NCBI GenBank assembly: GCA_019421015.1 | Contig: JAHZGC010000023.1 | Span: 8,584-67,786, forward strand | Direction of reading: 5' to 3' | Source of the DNA: Coriobacteriaceae bacterium | Lineage (GTDB): Bacteria; Actinomycetota; Coriobacteriia; Coriobacteriales; UMGS124 | DNA: 59,203 nt | Shown: positions 24,783-33,591 of the stretch, in pieces | Numbering within the stretch: position 1 is the first letter of the stretch | How the letters are laid out: every line of letters starts with the position of its first letter | Notes under the pieces: generated by a model | Seen by the model: only the letters and a program-made list of their open reading frames with translations | Told to the model about the DNA's origin: nothing | Database searches by the model: none | Program-made: the position numbers and the translations under genes

Positions 24783-26201
24783 ATGGCTGCTCAGCAAACA
24801 ACCGAAGGCAACGCCGCCCTGTGGGGCGGTCGCTTCGAGGCGCACCCGGCGGAGTTCGTGCAGCGCTACGGCGCTTCGTTGCCGTTCGACCGGCGCATGT
24901 GGGCCGAGGACATCCAGGGCTCCAAAGCCCATGCGTCCATGCTGGCCGAGGTGGGGGTCATCTCTAGCGATGACGCCGCCGCCATTTGCGAGGGGTTGGA
25001 CGCCGTGGGTGCCTCGATCGCCGAGGGTTCCTTTGCCTTTGATATCAACGATGAAGACATCCATATGGCGGTGGAGAAGAACCTCACCGAGCGCATCGGC
25101 GCGGCGGGAGGTCGGCTGCATACCGGCCGCTCGCGCAACGACCAGGTGGCGCTCGACAACCGCCTGGTGGCGCGCCGCTTCGCCAGGGAACTCTACGGCC
25201 GCGTGCTCGAGGTCCGCGAGGCGCTGCTGGCGCGGGCGGAGGGCGAGTTCGGCGTGGTCATGCCCGGCTACACCCATATGCAGAAGGCCCAGCCGGTGCT
25301 GTTCTCGCACCATATGCTGGCCTACTTCTGGATGTTCACGCGCGACGCCAAGCGCCTGCGTGACGCCTACGACGCCGCCGACGTGTGCCCGCTGGGCTCG
25401 GCGGCCCTCGCCGGCACCACCTACCCGCTCGACCGCTCCATGACCGCGGAGGCACTGGGTTTTGCCGGCGTCACGCCCAACTCCCTCGATGCCGTGAGCG
25501 ACCGTGACTTCTTCTGCGACCTGGTGTACGCCTGCGCCATGACGAGCATGCACCTCTCGCGTCTCTGCGAGGAGCTGGTGTACTGGTCGAGCGACGAGTT
25601 CCGCTTCATCACGATGGACGACACCTACTCCACCGGGTCGTCGATCATGCCCCAGAAGAAGAACCCCGACTTTGCCGAGCTCACGCGCGGCAAGACGGGC
25701 CGGGTGTACGGCGACCTCGTGTCGCTGCTCACCATGCTCAAGGGTTTGCCGCTGGCCTACAACAAGGACACCCAGGAAGACAAGGAGCCGGTCTTCGACG
25801 CGGTGGATACCGTGGCGGACGCCCTGCACGTGTGCGCCGGCATGGTTTCGACCATGCACGTGAACGCCGACGTCATGCACAAGGGGGCCCAGGGCGGCTT
25901 CATGGCCGCCACCGACCTCGCCGACTACCTGGTGGGCAAGGGGATGCCGTTCCGCGAGGCCCACGCCGTGATCGGCCATCTGGTGCTGGCCTGCGAGAAG
26001 GAGGGACGCACCCTCCAGTCGCTTTCGGCCCAGGAGCTGCACGAGCGCTGCGACCTGTTCGGCGAAGATGCCCTCGAGGCCGTCGACATCGACAAGGTGG
26101 TCGAGCGCCGCACCACGGCGGGCGGTACGGGCCACGAGCCGGTGCGCGCCCAGATCGAGCAGGCCAAAGCCCGGCTCGCCGCCGATGAGGCATGGCTCTA
26201 G
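24783..26201 (+). CDS. argH: Argininosuccinate lyase
   Basis: Last arginine step: splits argininosuccinate to arginine and fumarate. It has 472 residues of the fumarase/aspartase superfamily. LWGGRFE at the N-terminus, HTGRSRNDQVALD (substrate binding), GYTHMQKAQPV and the catalytic serine loop GSSIMPQKKNPD are all present. The ATG at 24783 follows AGGGG. The TAG stop is formed by the CTAG that begins the short repeat derivative at 26198. Confidence 0.97.
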   Translation: MAAQQTTEGNAALWGGRFEAHPAEFVQRYGASLPFDRRMWAEDIQGSKAHASMLAEVGVISSDDAAAICEGLDAVGASIAEGSFAFDINDEDIHMAVEKNLTERIGAAGGRLHTGRSRNDQVALDNRLVARRFARELYGRVLEVREALLARAEGEFGVVMPGYTHMQKAQPVLFSHHMLAYFWMFTRDAKRLRDAYDAADVCPLGSAALAGTTYPLDRSMTAEALGFAGVTPNSLDAVSDRDFFCDLVYACAMTSMHLSRLCEELVYWSSDEFRFITMDDTYSTGSSIMPQKKNPDFAELTRGKTGRVYGDLVSLLTMLKGLPLAYNKDTQEDKEPVFDAVDTVADALHVCAGMVSTMHVNADVMHKGAQGGFMAATDLADYLVGKGMPFREAHAVIGHLVLACEKEGRTLQSLSAQELHERCDLFGEDALEAVDIDKVVERRTTAGGTGHEPVRAQIEQAKARLAADEAWL

Positions 26202-26232
26202 GGCCGTTTTGAGTACTCTCAAAATGCTCTAG
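26198..26232. repeat. Deletion derivative of the palindromic repeat, copy D
   Basis: 35 bp made of the two terminal repeats almost back to back: CTAGGGCCGTTTTGA, a short GTACTC centre and an intact TCAAAATGCTCTAG right end. The interior hairpin is missing and the left end has diverged. Its first CTAG provides the argH stop codon. Confidence 0.8.
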
Positions 26233-26270
26233 AGCAAGCGATTTAAGGACGGTTCCTGCCGACCTACCAA

Positions 26271-26312
26271 AAGAAGGGGTGCCCCGCGCACTGCGACGGG
26301 GCACCCCTTCTT
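26271..26312. terminator. Bidirectional terminator between argH and the PBP gene
   Basis: Perfect 16 bp stem AAGAAGGGGTGCCCCG (26271-26286) with 26297-26312. T-rich bases follow on both strands (TTCTTTG on plus, TTCTTTTG on minus). It can close the arg operon and the convergent PBP gene. Confidence 0.85.
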
Positions 26313-26337
26313 TGCGTTTGGGGATATGGCCGAAAGC

Positions 26338-28425
26338 CTACTGCTCCTCAGGTCCCGTCTCGGTAGAGCCGGGGTCGTCATAGGTGGGCTCGTCGCCGCC
26401 CGAAGGAGTCGTTTCGTCGTAGGTTGGTTCGGTAGTGGTCGTGGTGGTAGTGTCCTCCTCGGGGGTCTCCTCCACCACCGGGGGCGTCCAGGTACCCAGC
26501 GAGCACTCCCAGTTCCAGTTGCTGTCGTAGATGGGGGAGGCAGCGCTCGGGAACTCCTGGCGCGGCTGACCGTCGAGCACCGAGCTCATGAAGCGGCTGA
26601 AGATGGGGCAGGGCAACGCCGCGGTGGTTCCCTCGGACCCGTTGAAGTACACGGTCTCCTCGCTGTTGCGGTAGCCGACCCATACGGCGCAGGAGAGCTG
26701 GGGCGTGTAGCCGCAGAACCAGAGGTCCTTACGCTCCTCGGTGGTACCGGTCTTGCCGGCTACGGGCTGGTTCACGCTCAGGGCGGCCGCGGAACCCGAG
26801 GCCATGGAACCGCCGTTGATGACGCCTTGGAGAACGTCGGTCACGGCGCCTGCGACCTCCGGCGAGATGGCCTGGTCGCCGATGAGCTCCTCCTGGTACA
26901 AGACGTTGTCGTGGCGGTCGAGGACCTGGGTGATGCAGGAGGCGTCGTAGTGGACGCCGCCGGTGGCGAGGGTGCCGTAGGCCGAGGCCATGTCGAGCAC
27001 GGTGACGCCGCTCGTGCCGAGGGTCAGGGAGTCGTAGGCGCCCAGCTCCGAGGTGATGCCCATGCGCTTGGCCGTGTCGACCACCTTCTGGGGGCCGATC
27101 CTGGGCTCGTGGATGACCTGGGCGTAGACGGTGTTGACCGAGGCCCAGGTGGCCTCGCGCAAGCTGAGGGCCCCGTAGCTCACGTAATAGACGTTGTTGA
27201 GGGTCCAGTCGCCGACGGTCATCGGCGAGGCGCCGCTGATCAGGATCGAGGGGTTCATGCCCTCCTGGATGGCGGTCGTCAGGGTGAAGGTCTTGAAGCA
27301 CGAGCCAGGCTGGCGCGTCGCCTGGGTGGCCAGGTTGAACTGGTCGACGTTGAAGTCGCGGCCGCCCACCATGGCGAGGATGTGGCCGTTGTTGGGGTCG
27401 ATGCACACAAGGGCCGCCTCAAGGGCCTCGTCGGCGTCGCCGAGCACGCTCCAGACGGCGTCTTCGGCGGACTGCTGCACCGAGGGCGTGATGGTGGTCT
27501 TGACGGTCAGGCCGCCCTTGAAGATCGTGTCGGTGGAGAACTGCTGGCGCAGGACGCCTATGACGTAGTTCACGAAGTAGGGGTAGGCGATGGCGCCCGA
27601 GTCGCGGCGCTTGGTGATGTGGAGCTCGAGCTGGCTCGCAACGGCCTCGTCATACTGCTCCTGGGTGATGGACTCGCAGGCGAGCATGCGCCCCAGCACG
27701 GCGTTGCGGCGTTCCACGGCGTTCTCGGGATAGTAGACCGGGTCGTAGGCGGACGGGGACTGGGGCAGGCCCGCGAGTGTGGCCGCCTCGGCGAGCGTGA
27801 GGTCTGCGCAGGCCTTGCCGAAGTACGTCTGGGCGGCGGCCTCGATGCCGTAGCAGCCCTCGCCGTAGTAGATCGAGTTGAGGTACATCATCAGGATTTC
27901 GTCTTTGGTGTAGAGCTTCTCGAGCTCGGTGGCGATATAGGCCTCGCGGACCTTGCGCGAGAGGGTCTTCTCGAACTGTTCGTCCTTGAGCACCGTGTTG
28001 CGGACGAGCTGCTGGGTGATGGTCGAGGCACCTTCGGAACCGCCGGCAATCTGCACCACGACGGCGCGCATGATGCCCCTCATGTCGACGCCGTTGTGGC
28101 TGTAGAAGCGCTCGTCCTCAACGTCGACGGTGGCCTCGAGAATCCAGGGCGAGCACTGGTCGATCGTGATGGGGATGCGGTTCTCGAGGTAAAGCTCGGC
28201 GATCGTGTTGCCGTCGGCATCCAAGATGGTGGTCGGCTCGGCCAGGATGTAGGCGTCTGCGTCAGACCAGTCGGGAAGGTCCTCGAGCCAGGACTTGGCA
28301 AGGTTGACGCCGGCCACGATGAAGGCTGCGATCAGCGCGAGGGTGATTACGATACCGCCGAAGACGAGGTATTTGCCGACCCTCGGCTTGGCCGTCTGGC
28401 GTATCTTGCGCGTGCGTGCGGTCAT
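26338..28425 (-). CDS. Class A penicillin-binding protein (PBP1A-type)
   Basis: Bifunctional peptidoglycan glycosyltransferase/transpeptidase, 695 residues, anchored by one helix at about residues 18-42. The GT51 domain shows EDERFYSHNGVD (103-114), the catalytic Glu region, and STITQQLVRN. The transpeptidase has SxxK (Ser375-Cys-Phe-Lys378), SVN (429-431) and KTG (558-560). The C-terminus is a low-complexity tail rich in Thr, Glu, Pro and Gly, probably outside the membrane. The ATG at 28425 follows AAGGGG. It converges with argH and diverges from tyrS. Confidence 0.93.
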   Translation of the reverse strand: MTARTRKIRQTAKPRVGKYLVFGGIVITLALIAAFIVAGVNLAKSWLEDLPDWSDADAYILAEPTTILDADGNTIAELYLENRIPITIDQCSPWILEATVDVEDERFYSHNGVDMRGIMRAVVVQIAGGSEGASTITQQLVRNTVLKDEQFEKTLSRKVREAYIATELEKLYTKDEILMMYLNSIYYGEGCYGIEAAAQTYFGKACADLTLAEAATLAGLPQSPSAYDPVYYPENAVERRNAVLGRMLACESITQEQYDEAVASQLELHITKRRDSGAIAYPYFVNYVIGVLRQQFSTDTIFKGGLTVKTTITPSVQQSAEDAVWSVLGDADEALEAALVCIDPNNGHILAMVGGRDFNVDQFNLATQATRQPGSCFKTFTLTTAIQEGMNPSILISGASPMTVGDWTLNNVYYVSYGALSLREATWASVNTVYAQVIHEPRIGPQKVVDTAKRMGITSELGAYDSLTLGTSGVTVLDMASAYGTLATGGVHYDASCITQVLDRHDNVLYQEELIGDQAISPEVAGAVTDVLQGVINGGSMASGSAAALSVNQPVAGKTGTTEERKDLWFCGYTPQLSCAVWVGYRNSEETVYFNGSEGTTAALPCPIFSRFMSSVLDGQPRQEFPSAASPIYDSNWNWECSLGTWTPPVVEETPEEDTTTTTTTEPTYDETTPSGGDEPTYDDPGSTETGPEEQ

Positions 28426-28729
28426 GGGTACCCCTTCTTGCCTGGGCTAGAAGCATCCATTATCGCTCAAGAGGCATCTTTTGGGCCGCCTTGGAGGGCT
28501 TCTGCGGGGGTTTCTCCACCAAGGGGCTAAAAGACCGCGAGGCCGCCGGCCTAGAGAGGCTGAGGAATTGGCGCAAAGGGGGCCAAACTTGGCACGGGGA
28601 CGTGCCGAATCCTGTACTCTATAGGGATGCGCACGCGCCGGCGACCGCCGACGTGGCTGTAGCCCCGGCTTATTTGCGCACGCCGCCGCTGGGGGAGCGC
28701 CAGCACGTGCTATGAGAAAGGATTGCTCG
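28426..28729 (+). promoter_or_regulatory. PBP-tyrS divergent region with a tyrS promoter and operator-like palindrome
   Basis: 304 bases without a gene. A plausible tyrS promoter is TTGGCA (28589-28594), 18 bp, TGTACT (28613-28618). A perfect inverted repeat GGCACG-GGGA-CGTGCC (28591-28606) overlaps the -35 box and spacer, as an operator would. I looked for a T-box (specifier loop plus T-box sequence) and see none. Confidence 0.5.
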
Positions 28730-29941
28730 TTGAACGTCTCCGTTGAAGAACAGCTCCGCATCATCGCGTCCGGCGCTGAGAAGATCGTGCCCCTCGACGA
28801 CCTGAAAAAAAAGCTCGAGCAGGGGCGGCCGCTCAACATCAAGCTGGGCGTCGACCCCACGAGCCCCGACCTGCACCTGGGCCATGCGGTCCCCCTTCAA
28901 AAGATGCGCCAGTTCCAGGACCTCGGCCATAAGGTGACCCTCATCATCGGCAACGGGACCGCCCTGATCGGCGACCCTTCGGGGAAGAACACGACCCGTC
29001 CCCAGCTTTCGTCGGAACAGATCGAGGCCAACGCCAAGACCTATGTCGATCAGGCCATGAAGGTCCTGGATCCCGAGAAGACCGAGGTCGTCCACAACGG
29101 CGACTGGATTCTCTCGCTCGACCTCGAAGGGCTGCGCGACGTCTGCAGCAAGTTCACCGTCGCGCGCATCCTCGAGCGGGACGACTTCACGAAGCGCTAT
29201 ACGAGCCACACACCCATCGCGCTCCACGAGTTCCTGTACCCCGTCATGCAGGCCTATGACTCGGTGATGATCAAGGCCGACGTGGAGATGGGTGGCACCG
29301 ACCAGCTCTTCAACCTGCTCGCAGGGCGCGAGCTCATGGAGAAGATGGGCATGGAGCCCCAGGTGGCCCTCTGCATGCCCCTGCTGGAAGGCACCGACGG
29401 CGTTCGCAAGATGTCCAAGTCCTACGGCAACTACGTCGGCCTGACCGACGAGCCCGCGGACATGTTCGGCAAGGTCATGAGCATCCCCGACGCCATGATC
29501 GTGCGCTACTACCGCCTCGCCACCCGACTGCCCGTTGCCGAGATCGACGCCATCGAGGCGTCCCTCGCTTCGGGCGAGGGCGACCCCAACCGGCTCAAGC
29601 GCCGCCTTGCACGCGAGATCATCGACATCTACCACGGTGCCGGCAACGGGGCCCAGGCCGAGGAGGCCTTTGACCGCGTGTTCAAAAACCGCGAGATGCC
29701 GGAGGACATCGACGATTATGCCGCCGACCTTTCGGGCGAGGTGTACCTGCCGGGCCTGATGCACGCGATGGGCTTTGCATCGAGCGCCGGCGAGGGTCGT
29801 CGGCTGATCGACGGCGGAGGCGTCAAGCTTGACGGCGAGGCCGTCCCTGCCAAGACCTACAACGTCGCCGGATCCCTCCTCGACGGCAAGGTGCTCCAGG
29901 CGGGCAAGCGTCGCTTCATGCGTGTTGTGGCGGCAGACTAG
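28730..29941 (+). CDS. tyrS: Tyrosyl-tRNA synthetase
   Basis: Class I synthetase charging tRNA-Tyr. It has 403 residues with HLGH at 49-52, KMSKS at about residue 230, the ADVEMGGTDQLFNL tyrosine-site helix, and a C-terminal S4 RNA-binding domain (GRRLIDGGGVKLDG). The start is read as TTG at 28730, eight bases after AAAGGA; an ATG six codons earlier (28712) keeps the frame but lacks a binding site. The HLGH form (His at both positions) belongs to the TyrZ-like subgroup. Followed by a strong terminator. Confidence 0.94.
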   Translation: MNVSVEEQLRIIASGAEKIVPLDDLKKKLEQGRPLNIKLGVDPTSPDLHLGHAVPLQKMRQFQDLGHKVTLIIGNGTALIGDPSGKNTTRPQLSSEQIEANAKTYVDQAMKVLDPEKTEVVHNGDWILSLDLEGLRDVCSKFTVARILERDDFTKRYTSHTPIALHEFLYPVMQAYDSVMIKADVEMGGTDQLFNLLAGRELMEKMGMEPQVALCMPLLEGTDGVRKMSKSYGNYVGLTDEPADMFGKVMSIPDAMIVRYYRLATRLPVAEIDAIEASLASGEGDPNRLKRRLAREIIDIYHGAGNGAQAEEAFDRVFKNREMPEDIDDYAADLSGEVYLPGLMHAMGFASSAGEGRRLIDGGGVKLDGEAVPAKTYNVAGSLLDGKVLQAGKRRFMRVVAAD

Positions 29942-29974
29942 CCCGTTTTTCCCACTTGCGTCGCGCCTTATGGG

Positions 29975-30003
29975 GCCGGGTCCTTTTGGGGCCCGGCTTT
30001 TTT
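29975..30003 (+). terminator. Intrinsic terminator after tyrS
   Basis: GCCGGG (29975-29980) pairs with CCCGGC (29992-29997), extended inward by two C-G pairs, followed by six T. Confidence 0.92.
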
Positions 30004-30237
30004 ACGGCCTGGTCGCTCGCCTGGGGTTGGAAAGGGCCGTTTGGCCCCCTAGGGGGCGCGCGGCTGCCGCCACAGGGTTCGATATATGGTTTATGTTGGT
30101 ACTAGTACAGCGTCTACCTGCAAAAACGTCCAGTACGAGCTGCACAAATCGACCTGTTCCGCCCCATCTTTCGATGCTAGGTTTTGGCCAAGCGGTTGGT
30201 AGAGAAGCGAACGCCGAGCCCTGAAAGGTGCCAAGGG
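30004..30237 (+). promoter_or_regulatory. Upstream region of the SARP regulator
   Basis: No gene. It contains a perfect 10 bp palindrome GTACTAGTAC (30099-30108) and two related strings, AGTACAGC (30104) and AGTACGAGC (30132), 28 bases apart. SARP regulators often bind spaced direct repeats, so these are candidates for autoregulation; the evidence is weak. Confidence 0.35.
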
Positions 30238-33200
30238 ATGGTCAAGAAAGCCGGGTTTATCGCATCGAACAGCTACGACCACGTCCATGTGGAGAGGACG
30301 CTCCTCCTCAACGAGATCGACGAGGAGCTGGCCCGCGGCGGTATCGTGACGCTCTGCGGGCCCTGGGGCTACGGCAAGAGCGACCTTTTGGACACCTATG
30401 CCCGCATTGTCCATGCCAAGACGCCGATGCGCCCCATCGTCCGGGTCGACTTCGAGTCCTACGAGGCCCAGGCCTTCCTCCGCGGCAATCCCGCCCCGCT
30501 TGACGGCCGTCTGGCTCGAGAGGCCCGCTCGGCCCTGTGGCTCGTCGACTCGTGCGGGGCCGGCGACGGGGACGCGGGGGAGCCTGAGCCGCCTGCGCGC
30601 CGTTGTGCGGCGCGGGAGGCCACGGGGTGCGACGCGTCCCCTGAGGTCCTTCTGTTGAGCACGGCGGCTCGCGCGCTGGCCCCCGGTTGGGTAGCCCGCT
30701 TCAAGAGAAGGGCGCGCTGCGCCGAACCCTCGTTTGGCGAGATGCCCCTTGTGGTCCTCGACAACCTGCCGGCCTTTGAGGAGCGGCAGGCGGCCGAGTT
30801 TGTGGGGCTGCTCAGGAGGTGGGTGCAGTATGGGGCCCGGGTCCTTATGGCCTGCGGCCCTTCGGCGCTGCTCGGCTCCTTCCTGCTCCCGGAGGCCCAC
30901 GTGGTCCCCGCCCCGCGGTTGGCGGTGTCTGCGGAGGAGATGGCGAAGTGGGTTTGCGAGCTGAACCTCGCCGACGGACGCGAGTTGGGGGAGCTGTGCG
31001 GCGGCGTGCCGTTTTTGGTGGATGCCTGCCGGGCGGTGGTCGAAGGATCCCCGTGGACCGACGGGGCGTTCATGGGGGCGGTCGGGCGCGTTGTCGGGCA
31101 TGCCTTGGATGAGCCGATGTGCGAGGGGGCCCAAGACGCCCGGCGTGCCGTCATCATGCTCGGAGAGGGGCGCCTTGAGGACCTGGCGACGGTAGGCGCC
31201 TCTCTTCGCGAGGACGAGCTGGGGATTTTGGCCGACTCGTTTCCCCTGTTCGGCCTCGATCGTTCGACCGGCGGCTTTCGCTGTGTCCCGGTCCCCACCG
31301 GCCGGGGCTCGAAGGTGGCCGAGCGGGTCGTCTCAGAAAACGAGGCGCTCGCAGAGCGCTGCGCGAGGTTCCTGATCGTCCGAAAGAACTACGCGCGGGC
31401 GGGCGACATAGCCTCTATGCTGTCCGAGGGGGTGCGCCTTCGTCTGTATGGGACGTTTCCCGACGTGTTCGCCGACGCGGCCCACGATGAGGCGATCGGT
31501 CGTAGCCTGAGGTCGATCTCGGCCGACGGTGGCGCGAGGCCTGTGCTCGAGGTCGGCCTGGGGCGTCTTGCCCGGCTCTACGCCACGGCCCACGACCTGC
31601 CCGTTAAGATTTTCTCTTTCGATGCCGGCCGAGGCGGTCTGGGCCCGGCAAGCGGGGCGTCAGAAGCCCTGCAGACGGTGCTCGGCTACTGGAGGGGTTT
31701 CTCCGGCCTCGGTGCGAAGTCGGCAAGACCCCTCTATCTGATGGACCCGAGCGGGCCGTTCGACGAAGGGGGCCACGGCGACGACTACGAGGAGGCTTTT
31801 GAACGCCTGGCTTCCCCTGCGGGTCGGGAGGGGCTGTACGACGTCGACACCGTGGTGCATGCCATGGGGTCGGCGGCCATGAGGGGCAACGCCGAGGGCT
31901 TTCGCGAACAGCTCAGACGCCTCGAGGGCCTTGTGGCCTTTTCGGATTGCGGCCTTGGGGAGGCCCTGTATGCCTGCCATGTGACGCTCTGCGGGTTTCT
32001 GTGCGGTGAGTTCGAGATGACGTTCGGGTGGTTGGACCCCCTTGCGGCGACGCTGTCTGCGCGTCGCGAGCGCTCTCGGGTCAAGACGGTATCCGACGCC
32101 TTGGTGTCGTCGCTTCATGCGGCTGCCCGGATGCTGGTGGAGAAGCCCTCGGTTCCCGGGGTTTCGGAGCACGCCCAGACGACGCTGCGGGTGGCCCGGG
32201 AGTTCTTCTCCGAACACGACATCCTGCCGGGCAAGGCGTTCGTGTCGATGCTCGAGGCGCTCTGCGCCCTATTGGACGGCCGAGAGCGCGGAGCCGACGC
32301 CTCGTTGCGGGCATGTCAGGCGCGCTGGGGAGTACAAGGGGCTTTGGCCGGTCAGCTGGCCGTGGCGCTCGGGCTGTCCCTGTCGTGCTTTGCGCGCGAC
32401 GCGGTGAACCAGGCACTGATCTATGCCCAGACCGCCGAGGCACTGGCCCAGAAGATGGGTTTGCAGCGCGCCGTTTGGTTCGCCCGGCTCTTCGTTTCGG
32501 TCGCCACCGTCCGTGCTGGTACCGTTCCCGACATAGACCGGCGCCTGCTCGAGGCGACCCTGCGCCAGACGAGTCTCTACCCACGCGTCTCCTGCGCCCT
32601 CAACGTGGAGCTCGCCGTGCTCTATTCGGCCGTCGACGACTCACCGGCGGCCCGAGACGCCCTGAAAGGAATCGCCATCGCCGCCAAACCGGCCTACTAC
32701 CGATTCCTTGTGGCGACGGTCCGCGCACTCGGTAAAGAGAGGTCGGCCGTCTTGGGCGTGCTACCCCGGGGGATACGGCGTGAGTACGAGTACCTGCGCC
32801 CCTTGCGGCCCGTCGGGGCCAGCGAGCGGCCGAGCGGCCTAGGGGTTGGACGCGCCTTTGCCGTGGACACGAGCCGAGGGGAGAGGCCCCTGCGGGTATC
32901 CCTCTTCGGCGGCCTGAGGGTGACGGCCAACGGCCACCGTATAGCCAACACCCAATGGGGCAGGCGCAAGGCCCGGACCGTCATGATCTTGCTGGCCCTG
33001 TTTCCCGACGGCGCCCTGACGCGGGAGGCGGTCATGCGCGGACTGTGGCCGGGGCAGCACGACGCGCTGGCCCGCAACGCGCTCAGCACGGTTCTCACGA
33101 GCCTGCGCACGACGCTGGGCCAGAAGCGGGGAGGCCCCCAGTACATCGTGAGCTCCGGCGACGTGATCTCGTTCGACGCGGGGCTGGTGGACGTCGATGT

Positions 33201-33591
33201 GAGGCACTTCGAGCATACGGCCCGCGTCGTCATGGCATCTCCCCTGGGAACCGACCCGTCAGCCGTCCTTGACGCCTGTGCGACCCTGGAGGGGCTGTTC
33301 AGGTCTGGTTTTGCCGAGGAGCTCTCGTCGTTGCCCCGTGAGGCGCTCAGGCGCATGGAGGAGCTTTCCTCGCTGTTCGTGGACTGCATGGTCAAGGGGG
33401 TCGGGTTGGCCGTCGAGGCAGCCGATAGCCAGCTCGCCCTTTGGTTTGCCCGGGCGGCTGCAGATGTGGACGGGGGTCGGGAGGACGTAAGGCGCGCACG
33501 GGACTTGGCCATGGCCTTGTCAAAAAAGCCGCCTAAGCCTGCTCAATGCAAAGCGCTTCCAGAACCGGCTCCAGAAGCGCGGCACGTTTGA
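30238..33591 (+). CDS. Large NTPase-SARP transcriptional regulator
   Basis: A 1117-residue protein. Residues about 15-230 form a STAND/AAA-like NTPase with Walker A GPWGYGKS and a Walker B-like PLVVLDNLPAF. A long helical middle region (about 350-860) looks like TPR-type repeats. The C-terminal 230 residues hold an OmpR-like winged helix (SLFGGLRVTANGHRIA, RRKARTVMILLALFP, LTREAVMRGLWPG) and a BTAD-like domain (VDVDVRHFEHTARVV), as in SARP activators. The ATG at 30238 follows GAAAGGTG; the earlier TTG at 30184 has no binding site. The order is reversed from classical SARPs, which put the DNA-binding domain first. Its 3' end overlaps the convergent menE by 59 bases. Targets unknown. Confidence 0.82.
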   Translation: MVKKAGFIASNSYDHVHVERTLLLNEIDEELARGGIVTLCGPWGYGKSDLLDTYARIVHAKTPMRPIVRVDFESYEAQAFLRGNPAPLDGRLAREARSALWLVDSCGAGDGDAGEPEPPARRCAAREATGCDASPEVLLLSTAARALAPGWVARFKRRARCAEPSFGEMPLVVLDNLPAFEERQAAEFVGLLRRWVQYGARVLMACGPSALLGSFLLPEAHVVPAPRLAVSAEEMAKWVCELNLADGRELGELCGGVPFLVDACRAVVEGSPWTDGAFMGAVGRVVGHALDEPMCEGAQDARRAVIMLGEGRLEDLATVGASLREDELGILADSFPLFGLDRSTGGFRCVPVPTGRGSKVAERVVSENEALAERCARFLIVRKNYARAGDIASMLSEGVRLRLYGTFPDVFADAAHDEAIGRSLRSISADGGARPVLEVGLGRLARLYATAHDLPVKIFSFDAGRGGLGPASGASEALQTVLGYWRGFSGLGAKSARPLYLMDPSGPFDEGGHGDDYEEAFERLASPAGREGLYDVDTVVHAMGSAAMRGNAEGFREQLRRLEGLVAFSDCGLGEALYACHVTLCGFLCGEFEMTFGWLDPLAATLSARRERSRVKTVSDALVSSLHAAARMLVEKPSVPGVSEHAQTTLRVAREFFSEHDILPGKAFVSMLEALCALLDGRERGADASLRACQARWGVQGALAGQLAVALGLSLSCFARDAVNQALIYAQTAEALAQKMGLQRAVWFARLFVSVATVRAGTVPDIDRRLLEATLRQTSLYPRVSCALNVELAVLYSAVDDSPAARDALKGIAIAAKPAYYRFLVATVRALGKERSAVLGVLPRGIRREYEYLRPLRPVGASERPSGLGVGRAFAVDTSRGERPLRVSLFGGLRVTANGHRIANTQWGRRKARTVMILLALFPDGALTREAVMRGLWPGQHDALARNALSTVLTSLRTTLGQKRGGPQYIVSSGDVISFDAGLVDVDVRHFEHTARVVMASPLGTDPSAVLDACATLEGLFRSGFAEELSSLPREALRRMEELSSLFVDCMVKGVGLAVEAADSQLALWFARAAADVDGGREDVRRARDLAMALSKKPPKPAQCKALPEPAPEARHV

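Noticed and set aside
26326..28530. 734-residue plus-strand frame opposite the PBP gene
   Set aside because: Shadow of the class A PBP, which carries all catalytic motifs on the minus strand.
28426..28729. T-box leader for tyrS
   Set aside because: No specifier hairpin or T-box/antiterminator sequence was found in the 304-base region.
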